Source: CAXXFQ01 sp963674475
GTDB lineage: Bacteria > Planctomycetota > Planctomycetia > Pirellulales > Thermoguttaceae
Direction: 5' to 3'
Assembly: GCA_963674475.2 (NCBI GenBank)
Contig: CAXXFQ010000013.1
Span: forward strand, 1 to 9,768
Length of the DNA stretch: 9,768 bases
Shown here: positions 1 through 5,852 of the stretch, piece after piece
Layout: the number at the start of each line of letters is the position of its first letter
Numbering within the stretch: the first letter of the stretch is position 1
Translations under genes and position numbers: made by a program
The notes under the pieces: generated by a model
Told to the model about the DNA's origin: nothing
Seen by the model: only the letters and a program-made list of their open reading frames with translations
Database searches by the model: none

Positions 1-1028
1 CTGTGGTGGCCAAGCTGGTCCCGGATATAGGGGAGAGACTCGTTGGCCTGAATCAAAAGGCTGGCGAAGGTATGCCTGAGGTCGTGAATGCGGACCTGAC
101 GCAGCCCGGCCTTCTCTAGCGCCTTTTTGAATATCCGGTTCCGCCAGTTGTTCACATCCAAGGGCCTACCCGCTTCGTTGATAAAAACCCATTCCGGTAT
201 CTGGCCCCACCCTTTTTTTAACGCCTCTTCTTTTCGTTTCAGTTTGAGTTTCTTCAACACCTCGGTCAGCTGCCTGGACATGTCCACGCGCCGGGCCTTG
301 CCGCTCTTTGGTGAAACGGTTTCTCCACGTGATATGGTCCGTCGCACGGATATGAACCGGCCCTTGAAATCAATATCTCCCCACTGGAGTCCAAGAACTT
401 CCCCGAGCCGCATGCCCGTTCGGGCCAGGGTCAAGGCCAGGGGGTAATGGGCCGGATACTCCGTCTGAAACGTCTCCAGCAGGCCAGCCAGTTCTTCTCG
501 CGTCAATGGGTCGATCTCTTCGTTGATTTCTTTTTTACGGTAAAGTTTGCCCAATCTGTGGGCCGGGTTGGCCTGAATCACCTCGTCGTCCACCGCCAGG
601 TTCAGGACGCCGGAGATCACGCTTTTCATGTGTCCGACCGTACTGGTAGCCAGGCCGGAGCCGGCTTTACCCATGAGGAACTTCTTGATCGTCAGCCGGT
701 TGATCTCGTTGACAGGCAGCTTGCCAAATACTTTCGATACGTGGCTTTTCAGTAGCCCGCGATAATCCGCCTCTGTAGACGGCTTACAAGTGGCCGGAAC
801 CGTCACGCTCATCCATATTTTTGCATAATCCCCGAACGTGGCGACCGTCTCCGGCGGACCTTCCAGCATCCCGAAATCGCCCAGGGTCATCTTGGCCTCG
901 ATCTTCTTGGCCACCTCCAGGGCCGCTTTTTCTGTCCCGATTCGTTTTGATTTCCGCCGGCCGTCGTGGTTGATGAAAACCCACCAGACGCCGGACCCGG
1001 GCGGCTTCTCTCTTACTCTTACTCCCAT
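1..1028 (-). CDS. int: Tyrosine recombinase (phage-type integrase), 3' end cut by the window edge
   Basis: Site-specific recombinase that would integrate and excise the element between att sites. The ATG at 1028-1026 sits five to six bases after an AGGAGG ribosome binding site (plus-strand 1032-1037). The frame then stays open for 342 codons to base 3. Residues 1-50 look like an arm-binding region and residues 64-160 like a SAM-like core-binding domain. From about 175 the catalytic domain shows R207 (in TGMRLGE), the likely lysine K241 (PKSGKARRV), H315 and R318 (IHDLRHTFAS) and H341 (QLGHH). The tyrosine nucleophile, normally some 30 residues further on, lies outside the window. Nothing visible suggests inactivation. 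The gene ends leftward, so one att site is expected just left of the window. It is the last gene of the leftward cluster and has its own leader. Family assignment is secure; the target site cannot be told. Confidence 0.95.
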   Translation of the reverse strand, partial: MGVRVREKPPGSGVWWVFINHDGRRKSKRIGTEKAALEVAKKIEAKMTLGDFGMLEGPPETVATFGDYAKIWMSVTVPATCKPSTEADYRGLLKSHVSKVFGKLPVNEINRLTIKKFLMGKAGSGLATSTVGHMKSVISGVLNLAVDDEVIQANPAHRLGKLYRKKEINEEIDPLTREELAGLLETFQTEYPAHYPLALTLARTGMRLGEVLGLQWGDIDFKGRFISVRRTISRGETVSPKSGKARRVDMSRQLTEVLKKLKLKRKEEALKKGWGQIPEWVFINEAGRPLDVNNWRNRIFKKALEKAGLRQVRIHDLRHTFASLLIQANESLPYIRDQLGHH

Positions 1029-1347
1029 AGTCCTCCTTTCCTTTGGCCGCTAGCCGGTTTTTCCGCTTATTAGGCGGCAGCCCGAGATGTGCCTAGGGGT
1101 AACCACAACCCCTCCGGGTCTCACGACGTCCGGGCATCTCTGAGGCATCGTTGTGGTGAAAAAGCAATGTGTGGCCATTAGGTTAATTTTGACATGCCTA
1201 TTACCGCCGATTCGAAGGACGAAATCAAGGGTTAATTCCATATACCTACGGAGGTCCGGCAAAGCACCGGGGCAGGGCAAAAATGGTTGATATTTCGGCC
1301 CGCGGCCATCCCCGAATAAATGCGGATACCGGCCGTCGTCGGCTTCA
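1029..1347 (-). promoter_or_regulatory. Integrase upstream region with a predicted branched RNA fold
   Basis: A 319-bp gap between the small-terminase-like gene and the integrase, with no convincing gene. Bases 1084-1140 can fold as a three-way junction. The closing stem is GAGATG (1084-1089) with CATCTC (1135-1140). A first arm pairs AGGGGT (1095-1100) with ACCCCT (1108-1113) around a 7-nt loop. A second arm pairs CCGG (1114-1117) with CCGG (1130-1133). In the leftward transcript this lies about 56 nt before the integrase start, where it could act as a leader that tunes int expression. GGTTAATT occurs twice in direct orientation (1181-1188 and 1230-1237), which could be protein-binding sites. 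No good sigma-70 promoter was seen. Pairings are read from the sequence; function is inferred. Confidence 0.35.
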
Positions 1348-1890
1348 TCATGAATCCTCGCCGCCGGAATCGCCGCCCTGGTTTAGGACCTGGTCGATGG
1401 TCTGACGAATTCCATCCCGATCTATCATGCTCACCGCCGATCTCGTCGACAGGGCTACAGGACCGCTGTCCCTGCCCTCCAGCGCGTGTTTGACAGCCGG
1501 AAAGGCGCCCCGGAGTTTCAGGGCGAGTTCGACGTAATGAAGCCGGGTCTTAAGGTCGGGCATTTTTTTGGAATATTTCCATGTTCGCCGTCCCTCGGTG
1601 GAAGGGGCATACCGCGCTTCTTGTCGTTGCCCGTCCAAACCCTCGCGGATTCTAAACGCCAAAAGGGTATCGGTAATGCCAACCGCCAGCATCGCGGCCT
1701 CCATTGGGTTGGTGAGGGCGGCTTCTATCTCTGAGGCCGTTATCGGCCCCGTTGGTTTTTTGACGACTTCGGACATAACGTGTTGATCGTAAAGGTGGTT
1801 CAGGTCGCTTCTATAGGGATGTGCATCAGGGCGGTTCCCTGGAGACCATTTCCAAAATTTTTCAACGTTTGGTTTTTCATGGCATTTCAC
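1348..1890 (-). CDS. Small terminase subunit-like protein (tentative)
   Basis: A 180-residue soluble protein with no membrane segment. The central and C-terminal part (about residues 55-140) has the pattern of many phage small-terminase-like proteins: an alanine-rich helix, a VGITDTLLAFRI segment, a short variable stretch, then KMPDLKTRLHYVELALKLRG followed by a polar tail. In such proteins this layer recognises the pac/cos site for packaging. The tail after residue 145 is acidic and glycine-rich. The start taken is a GTG at 1890-1888, overlapping the upstream gene by 14 bases, so the pair is probably translationally coupled. An in-frame ATG at codon 39 (MSEVVKK) is an alternative but has no ribosome binding site. 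No large terminase or structural gene is visible, so it would serve to redirect a helper phage's packaging motor. It could instead be another HTH accessory protein. Confidence 0.45.
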   Translation of the reverse strand: MKCHEKPNVEKFWKWSPGNRPDAHPYRSDLNHLYDQHVMSEVVKKPTGPITASEIEAALTNPMEAAMLAVGITDTLLAFRIREGLDGQRQEARYAPSTEGRRTWKYSKKMPDLKTRLHYVELALKLRGAFPAVKHALEGRDSGPVALSTRSAVSMIDRDGIRQTIDQVLNQGGDSGGEDS

Positions 1891-2158
1891 CTCGCTGGCC
1901 TTTTTTCATGATCCACAGCATGAGTAAAAATTTAAAGCTCCTCACCCTGCGCGTCGGGGGTCTACCCCTGAGTTCATACCATATAACGCCTAATGCGGCC
2001 CATTCCAGACGATAGCGGAGCGCTTTCTTTTTGCTCCATTTCAGAAAGGCGCTGATCTCGCCCCACCCCTCCAGGATGTCGCTGGGTAAACTATGCTTTT
2101 CTGATGAACTATTTTTTCTTCTTTTTTTCTCTGCAGTCGGGATGTTTGCATATTGCAT
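1877..2158 (-). CDS. Small helix-turn-helix DNA-binding protein of unknown role
   Basis: A 93-residue, strongly basic protein. Residues 1-25 are a polar, lysine-rich leader. Residues 28-60 (DILEGWGEISAFLKWSKKKA and following) fit a helix-turn-helix of the kind seen in MerR/excisionase-like proteins that begin with GWxEIAxFL. The end (RGRPPTRRVRSFKF) is an arginine-rich wing-like stretch. The ATG at 2158 has AGAGG eight bases upstream. The gene lies directly downstream of the putative origin and overlaps the terminase-like gene by 14 bases. Expected roles are origin or pac-site binding, or local transcription control; the sequence does not decide between them. No disruption is seen. Confidence 0.6.
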   Translation of the reverse strand: MQYANIPTAEKKRRKNSSSEKHSLPSDILEGWGEISAFLKWSKKKALRYRLEWAALGVIWYELRGRPPTRRVRSFKFLLMLWIMKKGQRGEMP

Positions 2159-2187
2159 TTGTGCAGCCTCTTTTAAAATTTAATGTC

Positions 2188-2196
2188 ATTTTAACA
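2188..2196 (-). promoter_or_regulatory. Candidate extended -10 promoter for the downstream HTH gene
   Basis: On the minus strand the sequence reads TGTTAAAAT, a TG-extended -10 element. It predicts a start near 2181 and a leader of about 23 nt before the ATG at 2158. No TTGACA-like -35 box is present, as expected for extended -10 promoters. The left array of CAGACCGC repeats begins about 15 bp upstream, so a protein bound there would abut RNA polymerase and could control the HTH, terminase-like and perhaps integrase genes. Confidence 0.35.
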
Positions 2197-2210
2197 TGTT
2201 ACGCTGGGGA

Positions 2211-2290
2211 GGTCTGGCAGACCGCTCCAGACCGCTCCCAGACCGCATGTTTTTGTAATGATTTCAAACAATAAACCGCCCAGACCGCTT
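2211..2290 (+). repeat. Left iteron array (CAGACCGC repeats)
   Basis: Three near-tandem copies of a 10-bp unit lie at 2218-2227 and 2228-2237 (CAGACCGCTC) and 2239-2248 (CAGACCGCAT). A fourth is at 2281-2290 (CAGACCGCTT), preceded by a weaker AACCGC copy at 2274-2279. An inverted half copy (GGTCTG, 2211-2216) makes a short palindrome with the first full copy. The 10-11-bp period puts successive sites on the same face of the helix, as expected for cooperative binding. Confidence 0.8.
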
Positions 2291-2312
2291 TTTACGTGAA
2301 AGCCCCCCCCTC

Positions 2313-2339
2313 TATATATGCACACGCATATACATACAC
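2313..2339. repeat. 27-bp alternating pyrimidine-purine tract with hairpin
   Basis: Every base from 2313 to 2339 alternates pyrimidine and purine, including TATATGC (2315-2321) and GCATATA (2326-2332), which form a perfect 7-bp inverted repeat around ACAC. Such a tract melts or adopts Z-form easily under negative supercoiling. It lies between the two iteron arrays, where an origin would need a DNA-unwinding element. Confidence 0.7.
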
Positions 2340-2390
2340 CGATAGCATTAAACCGTTTCTGTTTCCTTAAAGGGGGGGTATATACTTTTA

Positions 2391-2471
2391 GCGGTCGGAG
2401 CGGTTTACACTTTGATTTTATTAAATATAGTGAGGTCTGAATGAGGTCTGGAAGCGGTCTGGCAGACCGCT
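2391..2471 (-). repeat. Right iteron array, opposite orientation
   Basis: Copies of the same word on the minus strand: GCGGTCGG (2391-2398), GCGGTT (2400-2405), GAGGTCTGA (2432-2440), GAGGTCTGG (2443-2451) and AGCGGTCTG (2453-2461). A final plus-oriented CAGACCGCT (2463-2471) completes a perfect 9-bp-arm palindrome. The copies at 2432 and 2443 are 11 bp apart. The degenerate pair GCGGTCGG and GCGGTT mirrors the AACCGC and CAGACCGC pair of the left array. Confidence 0.75.
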
Positions 2472-2526
2472 GTTGTCTATTAAAAGTAAAATTATTTTTC
2501 TTTATAAGCAAAATTTGGCGTTTCCT

Positions 2527-5295
2527 TTAAAAAGCTAACGTGTCAATCGGGCTGATCCCGAACCCGGACAGGTCGAGGCCCGCTTCGAGCATTTTGTTGA
2601 TGTCGAGGGTCCAGACCTTGGTTGAGCGCTCACTGAAAGCCTTGTCATCAACGAACATATCCACGCCGCTTTTTCCTAAAAAATATTCCGTCTGGTGTAA
2701 CCTTTTTTGGAACGATAACTCGTCCAGCATATCACGGTCATATTCGTATTCTCTGGCCCACTTTTTAAACTTCGGATACAAGGTTTTGAGCCTCAAATAT
2801 AGCTTTGATCCGGTGTCATCAAGGCGGTAATCCTGCTTCTCAACTATTTTGTATGGAAGATTTCTCATGAGGGCAAAAGATGACATGGCTTCGATGATAT
2901 TATCCACGTCGTTTTTTTGTTGCGTTCCATCTCCAAAAACTGCGGACTTTTGCGCTTCAATAAAACTCCAGATATATGGCTCCGGATTGAAATATGCGCC
3001 CTTTTCCGCCAGAAACTTGGCCCAAATTTGCAGCCCCAACCCGAGCGTGGCCGTGTTTGCCCTGGGCCGGTCGGACAACTCGCCGTCCAGGGCCAAAAAC
3101 TCCCGGCTCCACACGTCCCTGATCTCGGCGTCGGTGATTTTTAGGCAGAACAGGATATACTCCAGCCCGATGGACGCCAGCGGCAGGGTGATCAGCCGAT
3201 CAATGTCCCGGCCGCGCCGCCCGGCCTTGGTGAAGCTGGCTTCAATGATCCGGTCCACCAGAGCCGACTCCGAGGCCGTGGTCTGCTCCCCGATCAGGGC
3301 CACCGGAGCGGTATAGCTGTATCGCCGGGTCCCGAGCCCGTCAACCGACGTCCCGCGCTCCCCGACAGCCGCGCCATACACCGAGCGAAGAAAATTTGAG
3401 GTTTCATTGACGGCCCGCTGCTTCATTTTTGACGGCTTGTATTCGTCGAAAACCTGGGGAATGAGGTTGGTCGCGTCGGCGGACAGCATCAGGGTGAATT
3501 TGGTCATCTCATCGATCTTGCGCGGGGCCTCCTCCTGGCCGTAGAAAGGCAGGATGAGGGCTTCGGCCGTTTTGGTTTTTCCGGCCCCGCGCTCCCCCCA
3601 TATCAAAAGGATTGGAAACTGCTGGTTGAGGCTCGGCACGGCCACGCGGAGCCGGGCGCGGAACGGGCAGGCCGTCATGAAGCCGATCACGGCTCCGACC
3701 ACGTCCGGGGCGTTGAATTCGCCCATGGCCTCGGCTGCGGATTCGTATGTCTCCCGCGGTAGGTCAACCCTGTCGCCCAGGTTGAGCTTTATCGGAACGG
3801 AGGACTCATTATAATAAATCAGGTCGCTGATCTCCTCTCCCGACGCCGTAATTGACTTGTCCGACCCGACCAACACCCACCCCTTGTCTTTATGTTGATG
3901 AAATCCTATCTTTTTCTCGGCCCGGCATTTTGGACAGGATTGCGCGGCCAAAAAAGCCTTTAAGTGCTGCAGGTCGTCGTCGTTGCCGGTGAAAGCGGCC
4001 CCCAGGTCGCCCAGGCGGCGTTTGAATAAGAGACGGCTGGCCCAGTGCTGCGGCTGGAATGTGGCCGAATACAGGAACCCGTCACCGGCTACGCGGGCCT
4101 CCAGTATCTCATAATCTTCAGTGATGATCCGCCGCAGGGGCTCCAAAGTGAAGTTCGACATGGTCGTCGGCAGGTTCTTGACGTTTTTAAAGTAGCAGCC
4201 GCCGTCCTCCCATATCCGCACAAAGCGGTCCTCCGGGTCCGGCCCCGGCGGCTGCGCTGGCGACAGGGCCAGGAGGTCGGCCGGTTCGGCTTCATCGATG
4301 GCCTTGCGGAGCGCGGCCGCCCAATCGTCCGGCCTGCGGCGGGCGAGGTCCGAAATGTCATTGTCGCCGCCTTCCCCGGACACCAGCCCGGCGTCTTTGA
4401 GGTCGATGATCTTCATGGAGGCGACGACCGGGGCCAGGGTGCGGGAGGTCTTGCCGGTGCCGACCAGCCCGCCGTCGTCGGCGTCGTAGCACAGGACGAC
4501 GTGACGCTCCCGGAATAGCTCCCTCCACTCCGATTTGAACGAATCCGCCCCGTTGGTGTGGGTGATGGCGTTAAAGCCGCCCTGGAGCAAAATCAGGCGG
4601 TCGAACTCCCCCTCGCAGATCAGAACCGGCTCGTCCATGGGGTAGGATGGGAGTTCGTTGAGCCCGTAAAGCATCGACTCGCCGTAGCCCCGCCCCCAGG
4701 AGATCATTTTATATTCATCGGTGGATGAATACATGCGGATATTCCGGCAAGCCCCCTCCTCATCGAAGATCGGGATTGTTATTCGGCTGCGCTTTTCATG
4801 GTATCCGAGCCGGTGCTTGATTATTATTTCTTCGGTGAGCCCCCGGAGTTGCTTGAGCCGGTCCAGTAGGTCCGGGGTGTTGATCAGCTTCTTGTGGCAG
4901 GAATCGACGATATCTATGGAAATCGGCGTCTTTTTGGGGGCGGTCCCCCGTTGGGCTTTTTGGGATTTTTTGCCCGATTTGGCCGGTTTTGGCTGTTTTT
5001 TCCCGATTTCAATACCGCACTTCCCGGCGAGGTCGTTCAGCGCGGCCTTGAAATCCATGTTGTTGGCCCGCTGGTGAAAAGTGAAGATATCGCCGGACGC
5101 CCCGCAGCCCTTACAGTTCCACAGGCCGGGAGCCTCCAGCGACACCGAGAAGCTGTTTTTGGTGTCCCCGTGGAATGGGCAGATGCCCAGGGCCTGCCCG
5201 CCCCCGACCGGCTTCAGGCCCTCCACGGCGGACTGATAGTAGTCGGCGTAACGTATCGCTGACAACACCTGGGATTTTAGGTCGTTTTTTTCCAA
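2527..5295 (-). CDS. Satellite/phage-type primase-helicase (CHC2 zinc finger, Toprim, AAA+ helicase)
   Basis: A replication protein of 922 residues that combines primer synthesis with DNA unwinding, like P4 alpha-type and plasmid primase-helicases. Domains in order: CHC2-type zinc finger (C39, H42, C61, C64); lysine-rich linker (98-122); Toprim catalytic domain with EGEFD (E228-D232) and YDADD (D271, D273); a Cys/His cluster C454-C457...H466-H468 that may be a second zinc site; AAA+/SF3-like helicase with Walker A GERGAGKT (567-574), Walker B-like VFDEY (D617, E618), possible sensor ALIGEQ and a conserved-looking DRIIEASF (681-688); and a basic, aromatic C-terminal region (about 830-900) that may bind DNA. 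The start is TTG at 5295, 12 nt after the AlpA-like gene, with only a weak G-rich ribosome binding site, which may keep expression low. All core motifs are intact. The iteron region follows immediately downstream. Confidence 0.88.
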   Translation of the reverse strand: MEKNDLKSQVLSAIRYADYYQSAVEGLKPVGGGQALGICPFHGDTKNSFSVSLEAPGLWNCKGCGASGDIFTFHQRANNMDFKAALNDLAGKCGIEIGKKQPKPAKSGKKSQKAQRGTAPKKTPISIDIVDSCHKKLINTPDLLDRLKQLRGLTEEIIIKHRLGYHEKRSRITIPIFDEEGACRNIRMYSSTDEYKMISWGRGYGESMLYGLNELPSYPMDEPVLICEGEFDRLILLQGGFNAITHTNGADSFKSEWRELFRERHVVLCYDADDGGLVGTGKTSRTLAPVVASMKIIDLKDAGLVSGEGGDNDISDLARRRPDDWAAALRKAIDEAEPADLLALSPAQPPGPDPEDRFVRIWEDGGCYFKNVKNLPTTMSNFTLEPLRRIITEDYEILEARVAGDGFLYSATFQPQHWASRLLFKRRLGDLGAAFTGNDDDLQHLKAFLAAQSCPKCRAEKKIGFHQHKDKGWVLVGSDKSITASGEEISDLIYYNESSVPIKLNLGDRVDLPRETYESAAEAMGEFNAPDVVGAVIGFMTACPFRARLRVAVPSLNQQFPILLIWGERGAGKTKTAEALILPFYGQEEAPRKIDEMTKFTLMLSADATNLIPQVFDEYKPSKMKQRAVNETSNFLRSVYGAAVGERGTSVDGLGTRRYSYTAPVALIGEQTTASESALVDRIIEASFTKAGRRGRDIDRLITLPLASIGLEYILFCLKITDAEIRDVWSREFLALDGELSDRPRANTATLGLGLQIWAKFLAEKGAYFNPEPYIWSFIEAQKSAVFGDGTQQKNDVDNIIEAMSSFALMRNLPYKIVEKQDYRLDDTGSKLYLRLKTLYPKFKKWAREYEYDRDMLDELSFQKRLHQTEYFLGKSGVDMFVDDKAFSERSTKVWTLDINKMLEAGLDLSGFGISPIDTLAF

Positions 5296-5307
5296 GATTG
5301 CCCCCGG

Positions 5308-5526
5308 TCAAAGGTCCCGAATGAGGTCGTCAACGATCTTGTCTATGTCTTTTCCGGTCATGTCCGCTAGGTGGGTCTCGATGAACTCATCCAGCCATTC
5401 CCGCTTGATTAAAAGGACTCCTCCGACCTTGGAGGCCCGCAAGCCCTTTTTTAACCAGTCGCGGCCAGTACGTTCACAGATCCCGCAGTATTCCGGGAAA
5501 TCCCGTAGGCGTAACCACCCCTTCAT
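5308..5526 (-). CDS. AlpA/excisionase-type helix-turn-helix protein
   Basis: A 72-residue protein. Residues 1-52 have the HTH_17/AlpA pattern: MKGWLRLRDFPEYCGICERT, a WLKKGLRASKVGGVLLIKR wing, then EWLDEF. The acidic C-terminal helix (IDKIVDDLIRDL) is unusual and may mediate dimerisation. Such proteins serve as excisionases or as activators of integrase genes. The ATG overlaps the stop of the upstream regulator (ATGA, 5526-5523), with GAGGAGG just before it, so the two are co-translated. The primase follows 12 nt later. Whether it acts as a recombination directionality factor or as a transcription activator cannot be decided here. Confidence 0.75.
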   Translation of the reverse strand: MKGWLRLRDFPEYCGICERTGRDWLKKGLRASKVGGVLLIKREWLDEFIETHLADMTGKDIDKIVDDLIRDL

Positions 5527-5732
5527 TGCCCGTCCTCCTCAAAGCACTCCTCTGGTGTCAACCCAACCACGCGGCCCACAGCAATCACACGGGAATCATT
5601 CTTATGCGGTTTATCTATGCGTCTAAGGAGCCTGGACAGTGTTGAATAATGCAAACCCGCGGCCTGTGCGATTTCATAGCATCGCATCGTTGGATGGGCT
5701 TTGACCGTCACTCTAAATTTTTCGCTGATCAC
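5523..5732 (-). CDS. XRE-type helix-turn-helix regulator, first gene of the leftward operon
   Basis: A protein of about 69 residues. A single helix-turn-helix is visible in CYEIAQAAGLHYSTLSRLLRR, followed by DSRVIAVGRVVGLTPEECF, the usual ending of lambda-repressor-like domains. It has no separate dimerisation or cleavage domain. I prefer the GTG at 5732-5730 because GGAG (5745-5742) lies nine bases upstream. A TTG at 5747 in the same frame would add five residues but has no ribosome binding site. It is the promoter-proximal gene and lies just downstream of two inverted-repeat operators, so autoregulation and lysogeny-like control of replication and integration are the likely role. Operator binding by this protein is inferred, not shown. 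Confidence 0.7.
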   Translation of the reverse strand: MISEKFRVTVKAHPTMRCYEIAQAAGLHYSTLSRLLRRIDKPHKNDSRVIAVGRVVGLTPEECFEEDGQ

Positions 5733-5747
5733 CGATGGATTCTCCAA

Positions 5748-5852
5748 AAAAAATTTTGGTCCTTACTGGTATAGTTGGACAAAACCTGTCCAATTTGGAC
5801 AAAGGGTGTCCATTGGTGAAAAAAAAATTAGAATTTGGGATTTTTTTTTGGG
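5748..5852 (-). promoter_or_regulatory. Leftward operon control region with twin inverted-repeat operators
   Basis: Two dyads of the same design are visible. The first is TTGGACA (5775-5781), five bases, TGTCCAA (5787-5793). The second is TTGGACA (5795-5801), five bases, TGTCCA (5807-5812). Their centres (5784 and 5804) are 20 bp apart, placing both on one face of the helix. The first abuts a TATACC -10-like box (minus strand, 5773-5768), which predicts a leader of about 30 nt before the GTG at 5732. The -35 position is poor, so the promoter may need an activator. Upstream lie A9 (5819-5827) and T9 (5841-5849) tracts, which could bend DNA or act as an UP element. Confidence 0.65.

Larger units (their letters stand above)
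2211..2471. other. Candidate replication origin with convergent iteron arrays
   Basis: A gene-free region directly downstream of the primase-helicase gene. The word CAGACCGC(T) recurs many times. Copies on the left face right (+) and copies on the right face left (-), with an AT-rich core between them. The core holds a C8 run (2303-2310), a 27-bp alternating pyrimidine-purine tract (2313-2339) containing a hairpin, and a G7 run (2372-2378) that can pair with the C run. The outer ends carry palindromes built from the same word: GGTCTG-g-CAGACC at 2211-2223 and AGCGGTCTG-g-CAGACCGCT at 2453-2471. Iterons beside a primase-helicase gene are the organisation known for satellite P4, whose alpha protein binds iterons. 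Origin function here is inferred from layout. Confidence 0.6.

Noticed and set aside
1050..1280. 76-codon leftward open frame upstream of the integrase
   Set aside because: No convincing ribosome binding site, composition unlike a folded protein, and it coincides with the structured leader.
2211..2471. Repeats considered as a CRISPR array
   Set aside because: The repeated unit is only 8-10 bp, spacing is irregular and orientation reverses, unlike CRISPR repeats of 24-40 bp with uniform spacers.
2191..2511. 106-codon leftward open frame across the repeat region
   Set aside because: Its codons are made by the CAGACCGC repeats, C8/G7 runs and alternating tract; there is no ribosome binding site and no protein-like composition. 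The region is better explained as an origin.
4045..4518. 157-codon rightward open frame inside the primase-helicase gene
   Set aside because: It is antisense to the intact Toprim-to-helicase region and has no recognisable domain.
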